Below, one piece after another: positions 37,440 to 49,415 of a DNA stretch of 64,000 nt. The DNA lies in assembly GCA_038380435.1 (NCBI GenBank), contig JAWZYU010000690.1, positions 21,148 to 85,147 on the forward strand, read 5' to 3'. A model generated the notes under the pieces. The model ran no database searches. It saw only the letters and a list, made by a program, of their open reading frames with translations, and was not told the origin of the DNA. The number at the start of each line of letters is the position of its first letter. Position 1 is the first letter of the stretch. The position numbers and the translations under genes are program-made. Origin of the DNA: Ryuthela nishihirai. Taxonomy: Eukaryota; Arthropoda; Arachnida; Araneae; Heptathelidae.

Positions 37440-38220
37440 GCCTGATGTCCCGGGGGAGTTTTTTTCTCCTGTGGTCTCGGGCACCTGTTACGAGTTCCCG
37501 CCTCGTGACCCGGGGGACGTAGTTTTTTGTGCTCTCGGGCACCTGTCGCTTGTTCCCATCTCATGTCCCGGGGGAGTTTTTTTCTCCTGTGGTCTCGGGC
37601 ACCTGTTGCGAGTTCCCGCCTCGTGACCCGGGGGAGGTAGTTTTTTGTGCTCTCGGGCACCTTTCGGGTGTTCCCGCCTCATGTCCCGGGGGAGTTTTTT
37701 CTCCTGTGGTCTCGGGCACCTGTTACGTGTTCCGGCCTCCTGACCCAGGAGAGGTAGTTTTTTGTGTTCTCGGGCACCTGTCGGGTGTTCCCGCCTCATG
37801 TCCCGGGGAATTTTTTCTCCTGTGGTCTCGATCACCTGTTACGTGTGCCCGCCTCGTGACCCGGGGGAGGTAGTTTTTTGTGGTCTCAAGCACCTGTCGG
37901 GTGTTCCCGCCTCATGTCACGGGGAAGTTTTTTTCTCCTGTGATCTCGGGCACCTGTTACGAGTTCCTGCCTCGTGACCCGGCGGAGGTAGTTTTTTGTG
38001 CTCTCGGGCACCTGTCGGGTGTTCGCGCCTCATGTCCCGGGGGAGTTTTTTTCTCCTGTGGTCTCGGGCACATGTTACGAGTTTGCGCCTCGTGACATGG
38101 GGGAGGTAATTTTTTGTGCTCTCGGGCACCTGTCGGGTGTTCCCGCCTCATATCCCGTTGGAGTTTTTTTCTCCTGTGGTCTGGGGCACCTGTTACGAGT
38201 TCCCGCCTCGTGACCCGGGG
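37440..38220 (+). repeat. Type 1 island inside type 2 array, copy 1
   Basis: Flanked by type 2 units, this stretch switches to CCTCGTGACC, TTTCTCCTGTGG and GGGCACCTG, and includes the distinctive GTCGCTTGTTCCC and TCTCAAGCACCTGTCGG. It was carried along in the 5.6-kb duplication, as its twin lies at about 42730-43740. Confidence 0.82.
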
Positions 38221-38913
38221 GAGGTAGTTTTTTGTGCTCTCGGGCAACTGTCGGGTGTTCCCGCCTCATGTCCCGGGGGAGTTTTTTCTTCCTGTGGTCT
38301 CGGGCCCCTGTTACGAGTTCCCGCCTCATGACCCGGGGAGGTAGTTTTTTGTGCTCACGGGCAACTGTCGGGTGTTCCCGCCTCATGTCTCGGGAGAGTT
38401 TTTTCTTCCTGTGGTCTCGGGCCCCTGTTACGAGTTCCCGCCAAATGCACGTGGGAGGTAGTTTTTTTTGCTCTCGGTCATCTGTCGGGTGTTCCCGCCT
38501 CATATCCCGTTGGAGTTTTTTTCTCCTGTGGTCTGGGGCAGCTGTTACGAGTTCCCGCCTCGTGACCCGGGGGAGGTAGTTTTTTGTGCTCTCGGGGACC
38601 TGTCGGGTGTTCCCGCCTCTTGTCCCGGGGGAGTTATTTCTTCCTGAGGTCTCGGGCCCCTGTTAGGAGTTCCCGCCAAATGACCCGGGTGAGGTAATTT
38701 TTTGTGCTCTCAGGCACCTGTCGGGTGTTCCCGCCTCATGTCCCGGGGGAGTTTTTTCTTCCTGTGGTCTCGAGTCCCTGTTACGTGTTCCCGCCAAATC
38801 ACCCGGGGGAGGTAGTTTTTTGTGCTCTCGGGCAACTGTCGGGTGTTCCCGCCTCATGTCCCGGGGGAGTTTTTTCTTCCTGTGGTCTCGGGCCCCTGTT
38901 ACGAGTTCCCGCC

Positions 38914-39619
38914 TCATGACCCGGGGGAGGTAGTTTTTTCTGCTCTCGGGCACCTGTCGGGTGTTCCCGCCTCATGTCCCGGGGGAGTTTTTTCTTTCTG
39001 TGGTCTCGGGCCCCTGTTACGAGTTCCCGCCAAATGACCCGGGGGAGGTAGTTTTTTGTGCTCTCGGGCACCTGTCGGTTGTTCCCGCCTCATGTCCCGG
39101 GGGAGTTTTTTCTTCCTGTGGTCTCGGGCCCCTGTTACGTGTTCCCGCCAAATGACCCCGGGAGGTAGTTTTTTGTGCTCTCGGGCACCTGTCGTGTGTT
39201 CCCGCGTCATAACTCGGGGGAGTTTATTCTTCCTGTGGTCTCAGGCCCCTGTTACGAGTTCCCGCCTCATGACCCGGGGGAGGTAGTTTTTTCTGCTCTC
39301 GGGCACCTGTCGGGTGTTCCCGCCTCATGTCCCGGGGGAGTTTTTTCTTTCTGTGGTCTCGGGCCCCTGTTACGAGTTCCCGCCAAATGACCCGGGGGAG
39401 GTAGTTTTTTGTGCTCTCGGGCACCTGTCGGTTGTTCCCGCCTCATGTCCCGGGGGAGTTTTTTCTTCCTGTGGTCTCGGGCCCCTGTTACGTGTTCCCG
39501 CCAAATGACCCCGGGAGGTAGTTTTTTGTGCTCTCGGGCACCTGTCGTGTGTTCCCGCCTCATAACTCGGGGGAGTTTATTCTTCCTGTGGTCTCAGGCC
39601 CCTGTTACGAGTTCCCGCC
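38914..39619 (+). repeat. 353-bp tandem duplication (three units)
   Basis: 38914-39266 and 39267-39619 match at 353-bp offset (3 x 118 - 1), sharing TTTTTTCTGCTCTCGGG, CTTTCTGTGGTC, GTCGGTTGTTCCC, GACCCCGGGAGG and CATAACTCGGGGGAG. The equivalent place in the second 5.6-kb copy (about 44441-44800) has this segment once only, so the duplication arose, or a copy was lost, after the 5.6-kb event. Confidence 0.87.
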
Positions 39620-40820
39620 TCATGACCCGGGGGAGGTAGTTTTTTGTGCTCTCGGGCAACTGTCGGGTGTTCTCGCCTCATGTCCCGGGGGAGTTTTTTC
39701 TTCCTGTGGTCTCGGGCCCCTGTTACGAGTTCCCGCCAAATGACCCGGGGGAGGTAGTTTTTTGTGCTCTCGGGCACCTGTCGTGTGTTCCCGCCTCATG
39801 TCCCGGGGGAGTTTTTTCTTCCTGTGGTCTCGGGTCCCTGTTACGAGTTCCCGCCTCATGACCCGGGGGAGGTAGTTTTTTGTGCTCTCGGGCACCTGCC
39901 GGGTGTTCCCACCTCATGTCCCGGGGGAGTTTTTTCTTCCTGTGGTCACGGGCCCCTGTTACGAGTTCCCGCGAAATGACCCGGGGAAGATAGTTTTTTG
40001 TGCTCTCTGGCACCTGTCGGGTGTTCCCGCCTCATGTTCCGGGGGAGTTTTTTCTTCCTGTGGTCTCGGGCCCCTGTTACGAGTTCCCGCCTCCTAACCC
40101 GGGGGAGGTAGTTTTTTGTCTTCTCGGGCAACTGACGGGTGTTCCCGCTTCATGTCCCGGGGGAGTTTTTTCTTCCTGTGGTCTCGGGCCCCTGTTACGA
40201 GTTCCCGCCAAATGACCCGGGGGAGGTAGTTTTTTGTGCCCTCGGGCAACTGTCGGCTGTTCCCGCCTCATGTCCCGGGGTTTTTTTCTTCCTGTGGTCT
40301 CGGGCCCCTGTTACGAGTTCCCGCCTCATGACCCGGGGGAGGTAGTTTTTTGTGCTCTCGGGCACCTGTCGGGTGTTCCCGCCTCATGTCCCAGGGGAGT
40401 TTTTTCTTCCTGTGGTCTCAGGCCCCTGTTACGATATCCCGCCAAATGACACGGGGGAGGTAATTTTCTGTGCTCTCGGGCAACTGTCAGGTGTTCCCGC
40501 CTCATGTCCCGGGGGAGTTTTTTCTTCCTGTGGTCTCGGGCCCCTGTTACGAGTACCCGCCAAATGACCCGGGGGAGGTAGTTTTTGTGCTCTCGGCACC
40601 TGTCGGGTGTTCCCGCCTCATGTCCCGGGGGAGTTTTTTCTTCCTGTGGTCTCTGGCCCCTGTTACGAGTTCCCGCCAAATGACCCGGGGAGGTAGTTTT
40701 TTGTGCTCTCGGGCACCTGTCTGGTGTTCCCGCTTCATGTCCTGGGGGAGTTTTTTCTTCCTGTGATCTCGGGTCCCTGTTACGAGTTCCCGCCTCATGA
40801 CCCGGGCGAGGTAGTTTTTT

Positions 40821-43800
40821 GTGCTCTCGGGCACCTGTCGGGTGTTTCCGCCTCATGTCCCGGGGGAGTTTTTTCTTCCTGTGGTCTCGGGCCCCTGTTA
40901 CGAGTTCCCGCCTCATGACCCGGGGGAGATAGTTTTTTGTGCTCTCGGGCAACTGTCGGGTGTTCCCTCCTCATGTTCCGGGGGAGTTTTTTCTTCCTGT
41001 GGTGTCGGGGCCCTGTTACGAGTTCCCGCCAAATGACCCGGGGGAGGTAGTTTTTTATGCTCTCGGGCAACTGTCGGGTGTTCCCTCCTAATGTCCCGGG
41101 GGAGTTTTTTCTTCCTGTGGTGTCGGGCCCCTGTTACGAGTTCCCGCCTCATGACCCGGGGGAGATAGTTTTTTGTGCTCTCGGGCAACTGTCGGGTGTT
41201 CCCTCCTCATGTCCCGGGGGAGTTTTTTCTTCCTGTGGTGTCGGGCCCCTGTTACGAGTTCCCGCCAAATGACCCGGGGGAGGTAGTTTTTTGTGCTCTC
41301 GGCAACTGTCGGGTGTTCCCGCCTCATGTCCCGGGGGAGTTTCTTCTTCCTGTGGTCTCGGGCCCCTGTTACGAGTTCCCGCCTCATGACCCCGGGGAGG
41401 TAGATTTTTGTGCTCTCGGGCAACTGTCGGGTGTTCCCGCCTCATGTCCCGGGGGAGATTTTTCTTCCTGTGGTCTCGGGCCCCTGATACGAGTTCCCGC
41501 CAAATGACCCGGGAAGGTAGTATTTTTTGTTCTCGGGCACCTGTCGGGTGTTCCCGCCTCATGTCCCGTGGGAGTTTTTTCTTCCTGTGGTCTCGGGCCC
41601 CTGTTACGAGTTCCCGCGAAATGACCCGGGGGAGGTATTTTTTTGTGCTCACAGGCACCTATCGGGTGTTCCCGCCTCATGTCCCGGGGGAGTTTTTTCT
41701 TACTGTGGTCTCGGGCCCCTGTTACGAGTTCCCGACAAACGACCCGGGGGAGGTAGTTTTTTGTGCTCTCGGGCACCTGTCAGGTGTTCCCGCCTCATGT
41801 CCTGGGGTAGTTTTTTCTTCCTGTGGTCTCGGGCCCCTGTTACACGTTCCCGCCAAATGACCCGGAGGAGGTAGTTTTTGTGCTCTCGGGCAACTGTCGG
41901 GTGTTCACGCCTCATGTCCCGGGGGAGTTTTTTCTTCCTGTGGTGTCCGGCCCCTGTTACGAGATTCCCACCAAATGACCCGGGTTAGGTAGTTTTTTGT
42001 GCTCTCGGGCACCTGTCGAGTGTTCCCGCCTCATGTCCCGGGGGAGATTTTTCTTCCTGTGGACTCGGGCCCCTGTTACGAGTTCCCACCAAATGACACG
42101 GGGGAGGTAGTTTTTTGTGCTCTCGGGCAACTGTCGGGTGATCCCGCCTCATGTCCCGGGGGAGTTTTTTCTTCCTGTGGTCTCGGGCCTCTGTTACGAG
42201 TTCCCGCCAAATGACCCGGTGGAGTAGTTTTTTGTGCTCTCGGGCACCTGTCGGGTGTTCCCGCCTCATGTCCCGGGGAAGTTTTTTCTTCCTGTGATCT
42301 CGGGCCCCTGTTACGAGTTCCCCCCAAATGACCGGGTGAGGTAGTTTTGTGTGCTCTCGGGCACCTGTCGGGTGTTCCCGCCTCATGTCCCGGGGGTGAT
42401 TTTTCTTCCTGTGGTCTCGGGCCCCTGTTACGAATTCCCGCCTCATGACCCGGGGGAGGTAGTTTTTTTTGCTCTCGGGCACCTGTCGGGTGTTCTCGCC
42501 TCATGTCCCGTGGGAGTTTTTTCTTCCTGTGGTCTCGGGCCCCTGTTACGAGTTCCCGCCTCATGACCCGGGGGAGGTAGCTTTTTGTGCTCTCGGGCAA
42601 CTGTCGGGTGTTCCCGCCTCATGTCCCGGGGGAGTTTTTTCTTCCCGTGGTCTCAGGCCCCTGTTACGAGTTCCCGCTCATCACCCGGGGGAGGTAGTTT
42701 TTTGTGCTTTCGGGCAACTGTCGGGTGTTCTCGCCTGATGTCCCGGGGGAGTTTTTTTCTCCTGTGGTCTCGGGCACCTGTTACGAGTTCCTGCCTCGTG
42801 ACCCGGGGGACGTAGTTTTTTGTGATCTCGGGCACCTGTCGCTTGTTCCCGTCTCATGTCCCGGGGGAGTTTTTTTCTCCTGTGGTCTCGGGCACCTGTT
42901 ACGAGTTCCCGCCTCGTGACCCGGGGGAGGTAGTTTTTTGTGCTCTCGGGCACCTGTCGGGTGTTCCCGCCTCATGTCCCGGGGGAGTTTTTTCTCCTGT
43001 GGTCTCGGGCACCTGTTACGTGTTCCGGCCTCCTGACCCGGGGGAGGTAGTTTTTTGTGCTCTCGGGCACCTGTCGGGGGTTCCCGCCTCATGTCCCGGG
43101 GGAGTTTTTTTCTCCTGTGGTCTCGGTCACCTGTTACGTGTTCCCGCCTCCTGACCCAGGAGAGGTAGTTTTTTGTGCTCTCGGGCACCTGTCGCTTGTT
43201 CCCATCTCATGTCCCGGGGGAGTTTTTTTCTCCTGTGGTCTCGGGCACCTGTTGCGAGTTCCCGCCTCGTGACCCGGGGAGGTAGTTTTTTGTGCTCTCG
43301 GGCACCTTTCGGGTGTTCCCGCCTCATGTCCCGGGGGAGTTTTTTCTCCTGTGGTCTCGGGCACCTGTTACGTGTTCCGGCCTCCTGACCCAGGAGAGGT
43401 AGTTTTTTGTGCTCTCGGGCACCTGTCGGGTGTTCCCGCCTCATGTCCCGGGGAATTTTTTCTCCTGTGGTCTCGGGCACCTGTTACGTGTGCCCGCCTC
43501 GTGACCCGGGGGAGGTAGTTTTTTGTGGTCTCAAGCACCTGTCGGGTGTTCCCGTCTCATGTCACGGGGAAGTTTTTTTCTCCTGTGATCTCGGGCACCT
43601 GTTACGAGTTCCTGCCTCGTGACCCGGCGGAGGTAGTTTTTTGTGCTCTCGGGCACCTGTCGGGTGTTCGCGCCTCATGTCCCGGGGGAGTTTTTTTCTC
43701 CTGTGGTCTCGGGCACATGTTACGAGTTCCCGCCTCGTGACATGGGGGAGGTAGTTTTTTGTGCTCTCGGGCAACTGTCGGGTGTTCCCGCCTCATGTCC

Positions 43801-45860
43801 CGGGGGAGTTTTTTCTTCCTGTGGTCTCGGGCCCCTGTTACAAGTTCCCGCCTCATGACCCGGGGAGGTAGTTTTTTGTGCTCACGGGCAACTGTCGGGT
43901 GTTCCCGCCTCATGTCTCGGGAGAGTTTTTTCTTCCTGTGGTCTCGGGCCCCTGTTACGAGTTCCCGCCAAATGCACGTGGGAGGTAGTTTTTTTTGCTC
44001 TCGGTCATCTGTCGGGTGTTCCCGCCTCATATCCCGTTGGAGTTTTTTTCTCCTGTGGTCTGGGGCAGCTGTTACGAGTTCCCGCCTCGTGACCCGGGGG
44101 AGGTAGTTTTTTGTGCTCTCGGGGACCTGTCGGGTGTTCCCGCCTCTTGTCCCGGGGGAGTTATTTCTTCCTGAGGTCTCGGGCCCCTGTTAGGAGTTCC
44201 CGCCAAATGACCCGGGTGAGGTAATTTTTTGTGCTCTCAGGCACCTGTCGGGTGTTCCCGCCTCATGTCCCGGGGGAGTTTTTTCTTCCTGTGGTCTCGA
44301 GTCCCTGTTACGTGTTCCCGCCAAATCACCCGGGGGAGGTAGTTTTTTGTGCTCTCGGGCAACTGTCGGGTGTTCCCGCCTCATGTCCCGGGGGAGTTTT
44401 TTCTTCCTGTGGTCTCGGGCCCCTGTTACGAGTTCCCGCCTCATGACCCGGGGGAGGTAGTTTTTTCTGCTCTCGGGCACCTGTCGGGTGTTCCCGCCTC
44501 ATGTCCCGGGGGAGTTTTTTCTTTCTGTGGTCTCGGGCCCCTGTTACGAGTTCCCGCCAAATGACCCGGGGGAGGTAGTTTTTTGTGCTCTCGGGCACCT
44601 GTCGGTTGTTCCCGCCTCATGTCCCGGGGGAGTTTTTTCTTCCTGTGGTCTCGGGCCCCTGTTACGTGTTCCCGCCAAATGACCCCGGAGGTAGTTTTTT
44701 GTGCTCTCGGGCACCTGTCGTGTGTTCCCGCCTCATAACTCGGGGGAGTTTATTCTTCCTGTGGTCTCAGGCCCCTGTTACGAGTTCCCGCCTCATGACC
44801 CGGGGGAGGTAGTTTTTTGTGCTCTCGGGCAACTGTCGGGTGTTCTCGCCTCATGTCCCGGGGGAGTTTTTTCTTCCTGTGGTCTCGGGCCCCTGTTACG
44901 AGTTCCCGCCAAATGACCCGGGGGAGGTAGTTTTTTGTGCTCTCGGGCACCTGTCGTGTGTTCCCGCCTCATGTCCCGGGGAGTTTTTTCTTCCTGTGGT
45001 CTCGGGTCCCTGTTACGAGTTCCCGCCTCATGACCCGGGGGAGGTAGTTTTTTTGTGCTCTCGGGCACCTGCCGGGTGTTCCCACCTCATGTCCCGGGGG
45101 AGTTTTTTTCTTCCTGTGGTCTCGGGCCCCTGTTACGAGTTCCCGCGAAATGACCCGGGGAAGATAGTTTTTTGTGCTCTCTGGCACCTGTCGGGTGTTC
45201 CCGCCTCATGTTCCGGGGGAGTTTTTTCTTCCTGTGGTCTCGGGCCCCTGTTACGAGTTCCCGCCTCCTAACCCGGGGGAGGTAGTTTTTTTGTCTTCTC
45301 GGGCAACTGACGGGTGTTTCCGCTTCATGTCCCGGGGGAGTTTTTTTCTTCCTGTGGTCTCGGGCCCCTGTTACGAGTTCCCGCCAAATGACCCGGGGGA
45401 GGTAATTTTCTGTGCTCTCGGGCAACTGTCGGGTGTTCCCGCCTCATGTCCCGGGGGAGTTTTTTCTTCCTGTGGTCTCGGGCCCCTGTTACGAGTACCC
45501 GCCAAATGACCCGGGGGAGGTAGTTTTTGTGCTCTCGGCACCTGTCGGGTGTTCCCGCCTCATGTCCCGGGGGAGTTTTTTTCTTCCTGTGGTCTCTGGC
45601 CCCTGTTACGAGTTCCCGCCAAATGACCCGGGGACGGTAGTTTTTTGTGCTCTCGGGCACCTGTCTGGTGTTCCCGCTTCATGTCCTGGGGGAGTTTTTT
45701 CTTCCTGTGATCTCGGGTCCCTGTTACGAGTTCCCGCCTCATGACCCGGGCGAGGTAGTTTTTTGTGCTCTCGGGCACCTGTCGGGTGTTTCCGCCTCAT
45801 GTCCCGGGGGAGTTTTTTCTTCCTGTGGTCTCGGGCCCCTGTTACGAGTTCCCGCCAAAT
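40821..45860 (+). repeat. 5.6-kb higher-order block, copy 2 (about 4.9-5.0 kb)
   Basis: This matches copy 1 (35200-40820) unit by unit with gaps in steps of about 118 bp. It holds about 118 bp (near 41640-41757) and about 352 bp (near 43057-43407) not in copy 1, and lacks four segments present there. Similarity to the start of the block begins again at 45765 but fades by about 45860. From 44985 to 45660 it shows extra Ts in T6 tracts and small deletions relative to copy 1. Confidence 0.86.
42730..43740 (+). repeat. Type 1 island inside type 2 array, copy 2
   Basis: This is the twin of the island at 37440-38220, again with GTCGCTTGTTCCC and TCTCAAGCACCTGTCGG inside type 2 surroundings. It is longer because three extra units lie at about 43057-43407. 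Confidence 0.82.
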
Positions 45861-46529
45861 GACCCGTGGGAGGTAGTATTTTGTGCTCTCAGGCACCTGT
45901 CGGGTGTTCGCCTCATGTCCCGGGTGAGTTTTTCTTCCTGTGTCTCGGGCCCCTGTTACAAGTTCCCGCCAAATGACCTGGGGGAGGTAGCTTTATGTGC
46001 TCTCGGGCACCTGGCGGGTGTTCCCGCCTCATGTCCTGGGGGAGTTTTTTCTTCCTGTGGTCTCGGGCACCTGTTACGAGTTCCCGCCAAATGACCCGGG
46101 GGAGGTAGTTTTTTCTGCTCTCGGGCAACTGTCTGGTGTTCCCGCCTCATGTCCCGGGGGAGTTTTTCTTCCTGTGGTCTCGGGCACCTGTTACGATTTC
46201 CCGCCAAATGACCCGGGGGAGGTAGTTTTTTGTGCTCTCGGGCACCTGTCGGGTGTTCCCGCCTCAGGTCCCGGGGGAGTATTTCCTTCCTGTGGTCTCG
46301 GGCACCTGTTACGAGTTCCCACCTCATGTCCCGGGGGAGTTTTTTCTTCCTGTGGTCTCGTGCACCTGTTACGAGTTCCCGCCAAATGACCGGGGGAGGT
46401 AGTTTTTTGTGCTCTCGGGCACCTGTCGGGTGTTCCCGCCTCCTGTCCCTGGGAGTTTTTTCTTCCTGTGGTCTCGGGCACCTGTTACGAGTTCCCGCCA
46501 AATGACCCGGGGGAGGTAGTTTTTTGTGC

Positions 46530-47450
46530 TCTCGGGCACCTGTCGGGTGTTCGCGCCTCATGTCCCGGGGGAGTTTATTCTTCCTGTGGTCTCGGGCCCC
46601 TGTTACGAATTCCCGCCTCATGACCCGGGGGAGGTAGTTTTTTGTGCTCTCGGGTAACTGTCGGGTGTTCCCGCCTCATGTCCCGGGGGAGTTTTTTCTT
46701 CCTGTGGTCTCGGGCCCCTGTTACGTGTTCCCGCCTCATGACCCGCGGAGGTAGTTTTTTGTGCTCTCGGGCACCTGTCGGCTGTTCCCGCCTCATGACC
46801 CGGTGGAGTTTTTTTTCCTGTGGTCTCGGACCATTGTTACGAGTTCCCGCCAAATGACGCGGGGAGGTAATTTTTTGTGCTCTCGGGCACCTGTCGGGTG
46901 TTCCTGCCTCAAGTCCCTGGGGAGTTTTTTCTTCCTGTGGTCTCGGGACCCTGTTACGTGTTCCGCCAAATGACCCGGGGGAGGTAGTTTTTTGTGCTCT
47001 CGGGCACCTATCGGGTGTTCCCTCCTCATGTCCCAGGGAAGTTTTTTCTTCCTGTGGTCTCAGGTCCTGGTACGAGTTCCCGCCTCATCACCCAGGGGAG
47101 GTAATTTTTTGTGCTCTCGGGCAACTATCGGGTGTTCCAGCCTCATGTCCCGGGGGAGATTTTTCTTCCTGTGGTCTCGGGCCCCTGTTACGAGTTTCCG
47201 ACAAATGACCCAGGGGAGGTAGTTTTTTGTGCTCTCGGGCAACTGTCGGGTGTTCCCGCCTCATGTCCCGGGGGAGTTTTTTCTTCCTGTGGTCTCGGGC
47301 CCCTGTTACGAGTTCCCGCCAAATGACCCGGGGGAGTTAGTTTTTTTTGCTCTCGGGCGACTGTCGGGTGTTCCCGCCTCATGTCCCGGGGGAGTTTTTT
47401 CTTCCTGTGGTCTCGGGCCCCTGTTACGAGTTCCCGCCAAATGACCCGAG
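46530..47450 (+). repeat. Duplicated block, copy 1 (twin at 50010-50930)
   Basis: This shares with 50010-50930, at an offset of 3,479 bp, rare marks such as CTCGGGTAACTGTCGG (46649 and 50128), CTCGGACCATTGTTACG, CCCTCCTCATGTCCCAGG and GCAACTATCGGGTGTTCC. The offset equals 59 halves (29.5 dimers) less 2 bp, so an odd number of 59-bp halves lies between the copies. Confidence 0.82.
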
Positions 47451-48879
47451 GGAGGTAGTTTTTTGTGCTCTCGGGCACCTGACGGGTGTTCCCGCCTCAT
47501 GTCCCGGGGGAGTTTTTTCTTCCTGTGGTCTCGGGCCCCTGTTACGAGTTCCCGCCAAATGACCCGGGGGAGGTAGTTTTTTGTGCTCTCGGCACCTGTC
47601 GGGTGTTCCCGCCTCATGTCCCGGGGGAGTTTTTTCTTCCTGTGGTCTCGGGCCCCTGTTACGAGTTCCCGCCAAATGACCCGGGAGAGTTAGTTTTTTG
47701 TGCTCTCGGGCAGCTGTCGGGTGTTCCCGCTTCATGTCCCGGGGGAGTTTTTTCTTCCTGTGATCTCGGGCCCCTGTTACGAGTTCCCTCTAAACGACAA
47801 GGGGGAGGTAGTTTTTTGTGCTCTCGGGCACCTGTCAGATGTTCCCGCCTCATCTCCCGGAGGAGTTTTTTCTTCCTGTGGTCTCGGGCCCCTGTTACGA
47901 GTTCCCGCCAAATGACCCATGGGAGGTAGTATTTTGTGCTCTCGGGCAACTGTCGGGTTCTCCCGCCTCATGTCCCGGGGGAGTTTTTTCTTCCTGTGGT
48001 CTCGGGCCCCTGTTACGTGTTCTCGCCAAATGACCCGGGGAGGTAGTTTTATGTGCTCTCGGACACCTGTCGGGTGTTCCCGCCTCATGTCCCGGGGGAG
48101 TTTTTTCTTCCTGTGGTCTCGGGCACCTGTTACGAGTTCTCGCCAAATGACCCGGGGGAGGCAGTTTTTTCTGCTCTCGGGCAACTGTCGGGTATTCCCG
48201 CCTCATGTCCCGGGGGAGTTTTTCTTGCTGTGGTCTCGGGCACCTGTTACGAGTTCCCAACAAATGTCCCGGGGGAGGTAGATTTTTGTGCTCTCGGACA
48301 ACTGTCGGGTGTTCCCGCCTCATGTCCCGGGGGAGATTTTTCTTCCTGTGGTCTCGGGCCCCTGTTACGAGTTCCCACCTCATGTCCCGGGGGAGTTTTT
48401 CCTTCGTGTGGTCTCGGGCACCTGTTACGAGTTCCCGCCTCATGACCCGGGGGAGGTAGTTTTTTGTGCTCTCGGGCAACTGTCGGGTGTACGCGCCTCA
48501 TGTCCCGGGGGAGTTTTTTCTTCCTGTAGTCTCGGGCACCTGTTACGAGTTCCCGCCAAATGACCCAGGGGAGGTAGTTATTTGTGCTCTCGGGCACCTG
48601 TCGGTTGTTCCCGCCTCATGTCCCGGCGTAGTTTTTTCTTCCTGTGGTCTCGGGCCCCTGTTACGAGTTCCCGCCTCATGACCCGGGGGAGGTAGTTTTT
48701 TGTGCTCTCGGGCAACTGTCGGGTGTTCCCGTCTCATGTCCCGGGGGTTTTTCTTCCTGTGGTCTCGGGCACCTGTTACGAGTTCCCGCCAAATGACCCG
48801 GGGGAGTTAGTTCCTTCTGCTCTCTGGCAACTGTCGGGTGTTCCCGCCTCATGTCCCGGGGGAATTTTTTCTTCCTGTG

Positions 48880-49415
48880 GTCTCAGGCACCTGTTACGTG
48901 TTCCCGACAAATGAACCGGGGGAGGTAGTTTTTTGTGCTCTCGGGCACCTGTCGGGTGTTCCCGCCTCATGTCCCGGGGGAGTTTTTTATTCCTGTGGTC
49001 TCTGGCACCTGTTACGTATTCCCGCCTCATGTCTCGGGGGAGTTTTTTCTTCCTGTGGTCTCGGGCACCTGTTACGAGTTCCCGCCAAATGACCCGAAGG
49101 AGGTAGTTTTTTGTGCTCTCGGGCACCTGTCGGGTGTTCCCGCCTCATGTCCCGGGGGAGGTTTTTCTCCCTGTGGTCTCGGGCCCCTGTTACGTGTTCC
49201 CGACAAATGAACCGGGGGAGGTAGTTTTTTGTGCTCTCGGGCACCTGTCGGGTGTTCCCGCCTCATGTCCCGGGGAGTTTTTTATTCCTGTGGTCTCTGG
49301 CACCTGTTACGTATTCCCGCCTCATGTCTCGGGGGAGTTTTTTTCTTCCTGTGGTCTCGGGCACCTGTTACGAGTTCCCGCCAAATGACCCGAAGGAGGT
49401 AGTTTTTTGTGCTCT
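48880..49415 (+). repeat. 296-bp tandem duplication (two and a half units)
   Basis: 48880-49120 recurs at an offset of 296 bp: GACAAATGAACCGGGGG (48906 and 49202), CTCTGGCACCTGTTACGTA (49001 and 49296) and GACCCGAAGGAGGTAG. The period is five 59-bp halves, not a whole number of dimers, because each copy contains an A/B chimera. Just after it, CTCATGTCCTCATGTCCC at about 49440 is an 8-bp direct duplication. Confidence 0.83.

Larger units (their letters stand above)
35200..40820 (+). repeat. 5.6-kb higher-order block, copy 1
   Basis: This block is followed directly by a second copy at 40821. Rare marks line up at an offset of 5,642 bp at the start (TGTGGTGTCGGGGCCC, CCTCCTAATGTCCC, GTAGTATTTTTTGTTCTCG), then at 5,760, 5,290, 5,645, 5,527, 5,173 and 4,942 further on. 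Each step in offset is close to a whole number of 118-bp units. Relative to copy 2 this copy has extra segments near 36715-37180 (about 470 bp), 38100-38218 (118), 38914-39266 (353) and 40140-40470 (about 232). Confidence 0.87.
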
